Part shown: in pieces, positions 8,740-16,232 of the stretch
Numbering within the stretch: the stretch's first letter is position 1
How the letters are laid out: the number at the start of each line of letters is the position of its first letter
NCBI RefSeq assembly: GCF_025567525.1
Contig: NZ_JAOQJY010000017.1
Span: forward strand, 22,758 to 86,757
Reading direction: 5' to 3'
Length of the DNA stretch: 64,000 nt
Source: Gallintestinimicrobium propionicum
GTDB lineage: Bacteria; Bacillota; Clostridia; Lachnospirales; Lachnospiraceae
Translations under genes and position numbers: made by a program
Notes under the pieces: model-generated
Told to the model about the DNA's origin: nothing
Seen by the model: the letters and a program-made list of their open reading frames with translations, nothing else
Databases searched by the model: none

Positions 8740-9159
8740 ATGGCAGAACTTGAACATGTGGTAAAAATATTTTCCCTTTTGGAAGCTGCCGAAAAGGAAC
8801 AGCCCTTTCTTACTAGGGAGCAGAAACAGGATTTGTACCGTATTGCTTTTCATAAGGAGTCTATGGAAGAGGTAGAAAAAATTATTTTGCAGTTACAGGC
8901 GCCTCATGCAGGAAAGGAAGAAAAAGAGCGTATTCTTTATCATTACCTTGAACCGTTTTCTCAGGTTCCGGAAAATATTTTGCAGATTGAGAATTATATT
9001 TTTCAGCTTCAGTATATGACCTATGAAAAGGAAAAAGCAAACCACATGCTGGAGGCTCTCTTAAAACAGGAAAATATCCAGTATGACCTGGAAGCCATGC
9101 TTGCAGAAGGAAAAACAAAGGCGGCTGTTTTAGCAAAAAAAGACAGGGCAATGGGATAG
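8740..9159 (+). CDS. Hypothetical helical ICE protein
   Basis: 139 residues, starting immediately after the previous stop, so part of the mob operon. The sequence is helical, Glu/Lys/Gln rich, with no membrane segment or known motif. The C-terminal part (YDLEAMLAEGKTKAAVLAKK) is reminiscent of the helical module of its neighbour but too weak to call. Function unknown. Confidence 0.6.
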   Translation: MAELEHVVKIFSLLEAAEKEQPFLTREQKQDLYRIAFHKESMEEVEKIILQLQAPHAGKEEKERILYHYLEPFSQVPENILQIENYIFQLQYMTYEKEKANHMLEALLKQENIQYDLEAMLAEGKTKAAVLAKKDRAMG

Positions 9160-9169
9160 GAGGGAGAGC

Positions 9170-10333
9170 ATGAGTGAAATACAAGATGCGGCGCAAATCA
9201 TTAAAGTTTCCTTTGAAGGCGCAGAAATCATTCTGAAAATGGGAAATACAGGCTGGCAGTTTGTAAAAGATATTTGTGCGGTATTTAAAAAAGTTCTGGA
9301 CCAGGAAAAATTGTCAGGGAAAACTTCTGTACAAAAGCTCCTGAAAATGGGAGGCGATTTGCAGGTTTTCCGTTTTGAAACAAAAGACCTGGAACGGGTA
9401 AAAGCCCTGGCAAATAAGTATGGGATTTTATATTCCATTTTGCCGGATTTGAATGAGAAGGACGGTATGAGTGAAATTTTGTTCCATTCCCAGGCAGCGC
9501 CCCGTATTCAGTCCATGATGGCAAAAATTGAACATTCCAATATTGGGACGTTAGATGAATACTATGAAAATGCAGAGCCGGATAAGGTAGAGCAGTTGGT
9601 AGAAGAAGTAAAAAAGCCTGTCCTGCCGGAGCCGAAGGAGTGTGAACTGGTTGCGCGGGAACTGGCGAAAAACCAGGTGGAGAAGATCAGTGATGTCCGT
9701 TCCCGTCTGAATATGACCTGGCTTCAGATCTGGCCGATTATCTGCTACATGGAAGAACAGGGGATTTTGGAGAAAGGGAAGGAAGGTACGGTGACACTGA
9801 CCAGGACACCGGAACAGATCGAAGAATTGGTAGATTCCCAGCAGTGGAAACAGTTGTTTGGGGAAGAGGAAGCCCAAAGACGCAGCACTGGAAACAGCCA
9901 GGAAACAGAAGAAAAGATGCAGGTCATTCAGCGTATCCAAAAGGAAAAGCGGAACAATCCAGGTGTGAATGCCATTACCATAGACCAGAAGCTGGTATAT
10001 GAAGAAACAGAGCATCATATCAAAACCAGGATTCCGTACCGTAAGAATGAATTTATCTGGCTGGACAAATCGGAAATTAGCTGGATTAATGACCATAAGA
10101 CTATTTTTGCAGGATTGGAAAAGAAGAAGGAGTATGCAATTTTAGACCTGGAGGACCGTTTTCTTAGAAAAACTTCGGGGGAAGATTTATATAGGGAAAG
10201 CTATGATCCGGTACGCAGGGAACGTGCCAGACAGGAGCAGGAAAAGATACGCAGAAGAAGGGAACATAATTACAGGAAGACACAACAGAACCTGGAAGCA
10301 GGGAGAAGAAGCATACAGGGGCAAAGGAGGTAG
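9170..10333 (+). CDS. DUF3801 (PcfB-like) conjugation protein
   Basis: 387 residues. The first 130 residues match the DUF3801/PcfB pattern, with GDLQVFRFETKDLERVKALANKYGILYSILPD typical of proteins encoded just before VirD4 in Gram-positive elements. In pCF10, PcfB is a relaxosome-associated protein that interacts with the coupling protein. A middle segment (residues about 165-210, LARELAKNQVEKISDVRSRLNMTWLQIWPIICYME) looks like a winged helix. The C-terminus is very basic (RRRREHNYRKTQQNLEAGRRS). The stop is an amber codon at 10331-10333 in the same frame as the following VirD4 gene. Confidence 0.75.
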   Translation: MSEIQDAAQIIKVSFEGAEIILKMGNTGWQFVKDICAVFKKVLDQEKLSGKTSVQKLLKMGGDLQVFRFETKDLERVKALANKYGILYSILPDLNEKDGMSEILFHSQAAPRIQSMMAKIEHSNIGTLDEYYENAEPDKVEQLVEEVKKPVLPEPKECELVARELAKNQVEKISDVRSRLNMTWLQIWPIICYMEEQGILEKGKEGTVTLTRTPEQIEELVDSQQWKQLFGEEEAQRRSTGNSQETEEKMQVIQRIQKEKRNNPGVNAITIDQKLVYEETEHHIKTRIPYRKNEFIWLDKSEISWINDHKTIFAGLEKKKEYAILDLEDRFLRKTSGEDLYRESYDPVRRERARQEQEKIRRRREHNYRKTQQNLEAGRRSIQGQRR

Positions 10334-10375
10334 AGAACCGGAGCAATTCAGAAAAAGAAGAAACAGTCCTGGGGT

Positions 10376-12457
10376 ATGTATTTCATTGGAGGCGTAGCTT
10401 CCGGCTATGGAGGTTATCTCTTGAACGTGTGTTATCAGCCTGGAAAGGATATCAACTATTTTTTAAACCGTCTGGATCAGGTGATGGCAGCCCCGTTTGC
10501 CAATTATTGGAACGAAACTTCCTTAAAAGCAATCATTCTGGGGATTTTTGTATATGTGATCGGTATGGTCATGTATGTCACCAGCCGGAAAAACTATATG
10601 CCGGGTCAGGAATTTGGTACCGCTGTTTTTGCAGATCCGAAAAAGGTGGCAAAGCAGTTTGCGGATAAAGATGAACACAATAACCTGATCTTATCCCAGA
10701 ATGTCAGGCTGTCCATGAATACCAGAAAGACTAGGAGAAACCTAAATGTCCTGGTAATCGGAGGAAGCGGCGCTGGAAAAACCTTGTTCATGGTGAAACC
10801 CAATCTCCTTCAGTTAAGCAGGGCTTCCCAGATCATTACAGATCCCAAAGGGGAGATTTTAAGATGCTGCGGAGGTATGCTGAAAGCGCATGGATACCGG
10901 ATACGGGTGCTGAACCTGGTGGAAATGGAGCAGTCTAACGGATATAATCCATTCCGCTATATCCGCTCTGAAACAGATATTGTAAAACTGGTTACTAACT
11001 TGATCAATAATACCACACCGAAAAACGCACAGCCCAGTGATCCATTCTGGGAGAAAGCCGAGTCTTTGTACTTGCAGGCTATTTTTCTTTATGTGTGGCA
11101 GGAGTGTGAAATGGAGAAAAGGAATTTCCGTATGGTTTTGCAGCTTTTGAATGAGGCGGAAGTCCATGCAGACGGTTCCCCTTCTGATTTAGACCGGCGT
11201 TTCCGCAGACTGGAGAGAAAAAAGGGAAGCAACCACCCTGCTTTAATCCAGTATAATAAAGTGGTACGGGGTGCAGGAGATACGGTAAGGAGTATCATCA
11301 TTTCCGCAAATGCAAGGCTGGGATTGTTACAGAACCCACAAATTTTGCGGATTCTGGATCATGATGAAATGGAGATTGAGGAGATTGGGATTGGTGTTGA
11401 TGGGGACAGAAACCGGAAGACCGCACTTTTTTGTGTGACGCCGGATTCGGATAAGAGTTATGCCTTTTTAATTGGTATGCTTTATTCCCAGATTTTCCAG
11501 GAATTGTATTACCAGGCAGACTTCCATTACAATGGAAAACTTCCCATTAACGTGAATTTTATGCTGGACGAATTTGCCAACGTGCCATTGCCAGATGACT
11601 ACTGCAGCCTACTTAGTACCATGCGTTCCAGAAATATTTCCTGTACCATTTTTATCCAAAACCTTGCCCAGATCAAGGCTTTGTTTGAGAAAACCTGGGA
11701 AACCATACCGGGTAATTGTGATTCCCTGGTATATCTTGGTGGGAATGAACAGTCCACGCATAAGTATATCAGTGAGTCCCTGGGAAAAGGAACCATTGAT
11801 AAAAAAAGCAGTGGGGAAACCAAAGGCCGGCAAGGGAGCAGTTCCCGGAATTATGATGTGCTGGGGCGTGAGCTTTTGACACCGGACGAAACCCGAAAGC
11901 TGGATAACTCAGAGTGTATTTTGTTAATCAGGGGTTGTGATCCTATTATTGATAAGAAATACAATACTTTTGCACACTCCAGATTTTCGGAAACAGAAGA
12001 TGGCGGGGGTGCGCCTTATATCCATGACAGAATGGCTGCCCAAAAACAGGCGGTACAGATTTTAAGTGAAGAATCCCTGGATTATTATAAGAAGAAAAAG
12101 GAACAGGGAGAAGATGTTCAGATTGTGGAACTGTCTTTTGATGAAATTTTTTCTTATGAGCCTATTCCTAAGAAGATTTTTTCGGAGGAAGAGCTGAAAG
12201 AGAACCAGAAGAAGAGAACGGTAGAGGAGGTGAGGCCGCCGAAGAAAACGGAAAAACCGGTACAGACAGAGGAAGAAAAACTTTCTGAATTATTGGAAAG
12301 CCATGTTTATAATGAGGAACAGTTGGGAGAAATCATGCTTGCCATTGGTGCTGGAATTTCGTATGATAAAATCCTTCAAATGGCAGATACAAAAAACAGT
12401 GCTGAAAAGATGAAGGAAATCCGTAAAAAATTTACAAAAGAAACAGCCTCGGATTAA
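10376..12457 (+). CDS. VirD4/TraG-type coupling protein (T4CP)
   Basis: 693 residues. A short N-terminal membrane part is followed by a transmembrane helix near residues 55-75 (IILGIFVYVIGMVMYV). The P-loop GGSGAGKT lies near residue 130, ITDPKGEI follows, and the Walker B region is INVNFMLDEFANVPLP. T4CPs pump the relaxase-DNA complex to the secretion channel. The last 45 residues repeat the helical module found in the 7786-8739 protein. The start is unclear: the open frame extends back to 10334 with no ATG/GTG/TTG, while the best ribosome-binding site (AAAGGAGG, 10323-10330) is 45 bases before ATG 10376. An ATT at 10346 is possible. Confidence 0.85.
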   Translation: MYFIGGVASGYGGYLLNVCYQPGKDINYFLNRLDQVMAAPFANYWNETSLKAIILGIFVYVIGMVMYVTSRKNYMPGQEFGTAVFADPKKVAKQFADKDEHNNLILSQNVRLSMNTRKTRRNLNVLVIGGSGAGKTLFMVKPNLLQLSRASQIITDPKGEILRCCGGMLKAHGYRIRVLNLVEMEQSNGYNPFRYIRSETDIVKLVTNLINNTTPKNAQPSDPFWEKAESLYLQAIFLYVWQECEMEKRNFRMVLQLLNEAEVHADGSPSDLDRRFRRLERKKGSNHPALIQYNKVVRGAGDTVRSIIISANARLGLLQNPQILRILDHDEMEIEEIGIGVDGDRNRKTALFCVTPDSDKSYAFLIGMLYSQIFQELYYQADFHYNGKLPINVNFMLDEFANVPLPDDYCSLLSTMRSRNISCTIFIQNLAQIKALFEKTWETIPGNCDSLVYLGGNEQSTHKYISESLGKGTIDKKSSGETKGRQGSSSRNYDVLGRELLTPDETRKLDNSECILLIRGCDPIIDKKYNTFAHSRFSETEDGGGAPYIHDRMAAQKQAVQILSEESLDYYKKKKEQGEDVQIVELSFDEIFSYEPIPKKIFSEEELKENQKKRTVEEVRPPKKTEKPVQTEEEKLSELLESHVYNEEQLGEIMLAIGAGISYDKILQMADTKNSAEKMKEIRKKFTKETASD

Positions 12458-12489
12458 AGAAGGCAGATTTTTGGAAACCTGTAGTTTTT

Positions 12490-12536
12490 GCATTACGCAG
12501 GGCAGGTTTTTAAAAATCTGTCTTTTTGCGTAATGC
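12490..12536 (+). promoter_or_regulatory. Stem-loop between coupling protein and pilin genes
   Basis: Perfect 10-bp inverted repeat GCATTACGCA (12490-12499) / TGCGTAATGC (12527-12536), with short T-runs in the loop and just before the right arm. It may attenuate transcription or protect the highly expressed pilin-like message downstream. Confidence 0.5.
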
Positions 12537-12568
12537 GGTATCAATCACATGAAAAGGAGTAAAAAGAT

Positions 12569-12907
12569 ATGAAAATCAAAGAGGTTATCAGAAAGAAACA
12601 GAACCGCTTGAAAAAATCTCTACTGGGAGTCCTGGCAGTAAGCGCTGCCACTGTTTCCCTGTTCCCCCAGACTGTCATGGCTTCCGGGGTAAGTGACGTA
12701 ACACAGCCGCTTATGAATTTAAAGACACTGGTGATCAGTATTATCGGTGCGGTGGGTGTGATTATCCTGGCAAAAAACGTGATGGAATTTGCACAGGCTT
12801 ACCAGCAGCAGGACAGTTCTTCTATGAACAGTGCCATTAAAGGAATTGTTGCAGGGCTTATTATGGCAGCTATTTCCTCCGTTCTTACTTTCCTGGGAAT
12901 CAGCTAA
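12569..12907 (+). CDS. VirB2/TrbC-like pilin-type membrane protein
   Basis: 112 residues with a long basic N-terminus, a signal peptide ending near TVMASG (about residue 40), and two hydrophobic helices (VISIIGAVGVIILAKNVMEF and IKGIVAGLIMAAISSVLTFLG) separated by a polar loop. This is the layout of VirB2/TrbC pilin-like subunits and of the Maff2 small membrane proteins of Clostridial elements. It probably forms part of the mating channel. AAAAGGAG precedes the ATG. It lies directly upstream of the VirB6-like gene. Confidence 0.7.
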   Translation: MKIKEVIRKKQNRLKKSLLGVLAVSAATVSLFPQTVMASGVSDVTQPLMNLKTLVISIIGAVGVIILAKNVMEFAQAYQQQDSSSMNSAIKGIVAGLIMAAISSVLTFLGIS

Positions 12908-12954
12908 AACCGTTCTTCTTTTTGAGATAAACAGATAAGAAGAGAGGTGAAGTG

Positions 12955-13791
12955 ATGTTTAATTTAGGAGAGGCGATCCTTGCACTTTTGGAAATCGTGT
13001 TTGGATTTTGGAATAATCAGGTCAGCCTCGTATTTGAACTTTTAGGACAGTCCCCTACCGGGTTCAAAGGGGGCGGGCCCTGGGGGATCATTGAAGGGAT
13101 TGAACCCCTTTTTGTTGGGATAGGCTCTGCCCTGGTAGTCCTTTTTTTCGTCATTGGGTTTTGTGCAGAGTCGGTAGATATCCGGGAAGAAATCCGGTTT
13201 GAAGCAATCCTCCGTATGTTTATCCGGGTTGCCATTGCACAGTGGCTGGTATCTTATAACATTACCATTATGAAAGCCCTGTTTACTTCCTGTGGAAACC
13301 TGGTGGGGCATTTGGGACAAAACCAGAGTGTGGAGTTATCCATTGACCCGGCGCAGGCAGAAGTGATCAAAGATTTAGGATTTGGAACCAGTATCGTGTT
13401 CCTGATACTTGCTGTTTTCCTATCTTTAATCGTTATTATCTGTGGGTTCTTCCTGCTGTACAATGTTTATTTCCGCTTTTTGAAAATTATGGTAATTGTA
13501 CCTTTTGGGGCGATTGCCAGCAGTACCCTGGCTGGAAACCGGGGGCTTAGCAATACCTTTGTAGCCTATATGAAATATTTTATCAGTGTCGTTTTTGAGG
13601 CAGTCACAATGGCACTGGCAATCCTTTTGTGTAACCAGTTTATTTCCTCCGGACTTCCGACCTTTACCGGAGATTATGAGGACTGGGCCAAAACCCTGAT
13701 TTATTTGGGGGAAATGACCTTTACGGTTGCGCTGACGGTAGGCACTGTAAAAGGAGCGCAGAACCTGACTTCCAGGGCACTGGGATTGTAG
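12955..13791 (+). CDS. VirB6/TrbL-like inner-membrane channel protein
   Basis: 278 residues with about six hydrophobic helices: residues 35-55 (PLFVGIGSALVVLFFVIGF), 75-95, 140-175 (two close helices), 185-200 and 240-260. The topology and the position between the pilin-like protein and PrgI/VirB4 fit the VirB6/TrbL channel component of type IV secretion. The alternative GTG directly upstream at 12952 is less likely because GAGGTGA is better spaced to ATG 12955. Confidence 0.75.
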   Translation: MFNLGEAILALLEIVFGFWNNQVSLVFELLGQSPTGFKGGGPWGIIEGIEPLFVGIGSALVVLFFVIGFCAESVDIREEIRFEAILRMFIRVAIAQWLVSYNITIMKALFTSCGNLVGHLGQNQSVELSIDPAQAEVIKDLGFGTSIVFLILAVFLSLIVIICGFFLLYNVYFRFLKIMVIVPFGAIASSTLAGNRGLSNTFVAYMKYFISVVFEAVTMALAILLCNQFISSGLPTFTGDYEDWAKTLIYLGEMTFTVALTVGTVKGAQNLTSRALGL

Positions 13792-13803
13792 GAGGAAAGG
13801 ATT

Positions 13804-14748
13804 GTGCAGGAAAAAGGGATACAGATGACACTATTTGAATATTTTCAGGACGCAGAATGCTTCAGCCTTAAAGAAGCAGTGGCTTGTGTAGAACAGGTAA
13901 AAGAGGTAAAAGAACCCAGTATCCGGGCAAGAATTTATGAGGGAATAGAAAAGGGGCTTTTTTCCAGGATAGCCAAAGGAGTCTATACGGTTACCAAAGA
14001 ACAGGACGGAGAAGAGGTAACTTGTATGATGGTTCAGGGGAATGGCAGGGATTTGAGCTTTTTAAAAGATAACAGTATAGATGCCATTATTACAGATCAT
14101 GCTTATGACCTGAAAAAAAGCCTGAAAGGGGGAAATCGGGATTTTGCGGCCTATGAATGTTTTCAATATACGCAGGAAGACTTTGATGAAAAATACCGGG
14201 TGTTGAAAAAAGGGTGTTTTCTGGTAGAGTTCATGCCGGAAGAAAATGGGGAAAATTATGAATACCTCTATCAGATGAAAAAAATGGCGAAAGAAGCAGG
14301 GCTTGAATATTATGCAAAAGTCGCCTGGAAAAAAGGAGATTTCGTTGCCAATACGGGAAGAAAATCTAAAAATACGGAAGAGATTGCATTTTTTACGAAA
14401 GGAAAAGCCAGGAATTTACGCCCAGATGCGAAAAAGGATAAGGCGGAGCCAGGAATATCCCACTATATGTCAGGCGCCAGGGGAATGCTTCCAACGGTCT
14501 TTGACATTGAACCGCCAGGGAAAAACTCCCGTATTCATCAGGCAGAAAAACCAGTGCAACTTTTGCAGCAGATCCTTGGATTTGTAACAGAAGAAAAGGA
14601 GTGGGTACTGGATCAGTTTGCAGGTTCGTTTTCCCTGGGGGAAGCAGCACTTTCCAGTGAACGGAATGCAATCTGCATTGAAATTAATGAAGAATATTTT
14701 GAAAAGGGAAAAGAAAGGCTTCTGTCTGCAAAGAGCAGGAGTCGGTAG
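13804..14748 (+). CDS. Beta-class-like DNA methyltransferase, altered catalytic motif
   Basis: 314 residues. The first 70 residues look like a winged-helix domain (RARIYEGIEKGLFSRIAKGVYTV). The methyltransferase core has the order catalytic motif, then SAM motif: DAIITDHAYDLKKSLKGG at about 95-112 and LDQFAGSFSLGEAAL (motif I) near 265, as in N4-C/N6-A beta-class enzymes. The usual DPPY is DHAY here. As I remember them, related ICE proteins also carry DH at this site, so activity or substrate may differ. GTG start with AGGAGG eight bases upstream. Likely protects or marks transferred DNA. Confidence 0.7.
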   Translation: MQEKGIQMTLFEYFQDAECFSLKEAVACVEQVKEVKEPSIRARIYEGIEKGLFSRIAKGVYTVTKEQDGEEVTCMMVQGNGRDLSFLKDNSIDAIITDHAYDLKKSLKGGNRDFAAYECFQYTQEDFDEKYRVLKKGCFLVEFMPEENGENYEYLYQMKKMAKEAGLEYYAKVAWKKGDFVANTGRKSKNTEEIAFFTKGKARNLRPDAKKDKAEPGISHYMSGARGMLPTVFDIEPPGKNSRIHQAEKPVQLLQQILGFVTEEKEWVLDQFAGSFSLGEAALSSERNAICIEINEEYFEKGKERLLSAKSRSR

Positions 14749-14765
14749 GAAAGGAGGATATGTAA

Positions 14766-15578
14766 ATGGAACAGGAAGAAAAACTCAGCCTGGATTTTGG
14801 CAATGGGGAGATCTATGAGGTCTGGCTGGAAGTTGCAACTTATCCGGCTGATAAAAACATCAAAGTTTGTGTGTTTACGGAAAAAGAGGAAGAGATATGG
14901 AAACTTTTTGAATTGACCACAGATATGGGAATTCCGCTGGAAAAGAACCAGACCTTTTTGCTCCCAGGCTATGATCTGGAGCAGATAGTAGAATTTATCA
15001 AAAAAAACGCGATTGGACAGTTAAAAGAAGAAATCTGCTGTTCTGGCTGTATGGAATATCCACTGTTTGAATTTCAGGAAGAAACTTTAAAGAAATTGGA
15101 CCCGGAGGGATATGCAGCCTATGAGCAGGCATACCAGGAACGGGGAGAAGTAAAGAATCCAGAATTTCAAAAGGAAATCAAAACAGCGGATTTTCAATGG
15201 GCGTATGGAACCGAAGAACTGGCATTGCGGGTAGATTATTATGCAATGAACCAAAACCTTTATGTGGAGCTGTATAGCCGGGAAGATGGGATGTGGGAAC
15301 CGTTTTCAGATTTGACCGTAAACCTTCCCGGATATTGCCTGGAGCCTGGAACTGCCTGTATCAGCGGTGATTTTAGTAAGGAAAATATCCAGTTTATTCA
15401 GGAGCATGGATTGGGAACACTGCTTCCCTGGAAAGCACAATCCGGTATGGGGCAGTATGCGGTGGTGAAATTTCATCTGGAGGAACTGCGTAAGTTTGAC
15501 CAGGCTGGGGTTGCCGCCTTTTGCAATCAGCATGGATTACAGAAAACCATGCAGGAAGAGCGAAGACAGAGTAGATAA
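14766..15578 (+). CDS. DUF4313-like protein with internal duplication
   Basis: 270 residues made of two similar halves. Residues 8-105 contain LDFGNGEIYEVWLEVATYPADKN...FLLPGYDLE, and residues 135-240 contain FQWAYGTEELALRVDYYAMNQN...VNLPGYCLE. The pattern fits the DUF4313 domains of Clostridial mobile elements; function unknown. AAAGGAGG precedes the ATG. It lies between the methyltransferase and PrgI genes. Confidence 0.6.
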   Translation: MEQEEKLSLDFGNGEIYEVWLEVATYPADKNIKVCVFTEKEEEIWKLFELTTDMGIPLEKNQTFLLPGYDLEQIVEFIKKNAIGQLKEEICCSGCMEYPLFEFQEETLKKLDPEGYAAYEQAYQERGEVKNPEFQKEIKTADFQWAYGTEELALRVDYYAMNQNLYVELYSREDGMWEPFSDLTVNLPGYCLEPGTACISGDFSKENIQFIQEHGLGTLLPWKAQSGMGQYAVVKFHLEELRKFDQAGVAAFCNQHGLQKTMQEERRQSR

Positions 15579-15601
15579 AAAACAGAGACAGGAGGTTATG
15601 T

Positions 15602-16102
15602 ATGGAGATTGAATTAAGTGAGGACCTGCAGCATTATAAAGAATCCCTGGTTCTAGGGCTTACAGCAAAACAGTTTTTGTTTTCGGCGTTGGCATTGGGC
15701 GTAGGAACTGGGATTGTCCTGCTTTTGTATGAAAAAATCGGGATTACTTTGAGCTGTTATGTGGCAACCCCTTTTGTTGTACCTCTGGCACTGACTGGGT
15801 TTTATAACTATCATGGGCTGACATTCTGGCAGTTTGCAGGGAAGATGATTTATTTTTCCTTTTTTAACCGCCCTTTGGTGTATGGCTCTACGGAATCGGT
15901 GCAGGAACTGAAACAGATTTATATGGAAACCCGTCAGGAAGAAGAACGGGAAGTACAGCAAAGGAAAAAGGAACAGAAAAAAGAGAAGAAAGGTGGTGAT
16001 GTCAACGTGGTGAAAAAGAAGGCAATCCGTATGGGGATCGTAACGGTAGTGATGATTGTACTTGGTGCGGCAGCAGCGGTGTGGTATAAGATGTACCGTT
16101 GA
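15602..16102 (+). CDS. prgI: PrgI-family conjugation membrane protein
   Basis: 166 residues. The N-terminal 115 residues are the PrgI family: a short polar lead, two adjacent transmembrane helices (FLFSALALGVGTGIVLLLYE and CYVATPFVVPLALTGFYNY) and the conserved FNRPLVYGSTE. PrgI is a membrane partner of VirB4 in Gram-positive type IV secretion. A Lys/Glu-rich linker and a third helix (MGIVTVVMIVLGAAAAVWY) extend the C-terminus. An internal GTG pair at 16007/16010 with AGGTGG upstream could also make this last 30-residue helix as a separate peptide. Confidence 0.75.
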   Translation: MEIELSEDLQHYKESLVLGLTAKQFLFSALALGVGTGIVLLLYEKIGITLSCYVATPFVVPLALTGFYNYHGLTFWQFAGKMIYFSFFNRPLVYGSTESVQELKQIYMETRQEEEREVQQRKKEQKKEKKGGDVNVVKKKAIRMGIVTVVMIVLGAAAAVWYKMYR

Positions 16103-16137
16103 CCAGAATATTCAATCAAGGCGTGAAATAGCGCCTG

Positions 16138-16212
16138 CTCTCCATTTCAGGAGAGGGATACACAGACATGTAGCGGCAGATGGAAGCTGCTGTGTTTGTG
16201 GCCCCATCTGCC
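16138..16212 (+). promoter_or_regulatory. Two hairpins in the prgI-virB4 gap
   Basis: CTCTCC/GGAGAG (about 16138-16156) and a perfect 9-bp pair GGCAGATGG (16175-16183) / CCATCTGCC (16204-16212), ending a few bases before the AAAGGAGG of virB4. May modulate VirB4 expression. Confidence 0.4.
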
Positions 16213-16232
16213 TGAAAGGAGGAAATTAGAGA

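Noticed and set aside
10203..10397. 64-residue ORF across the DUF3801-VirD4 junction as the true VirD4 start
   Set aside because: It is in another frame and ends after 10397; it does not join the VirD4 frame without a frameshift, for which no slippery site is seen.
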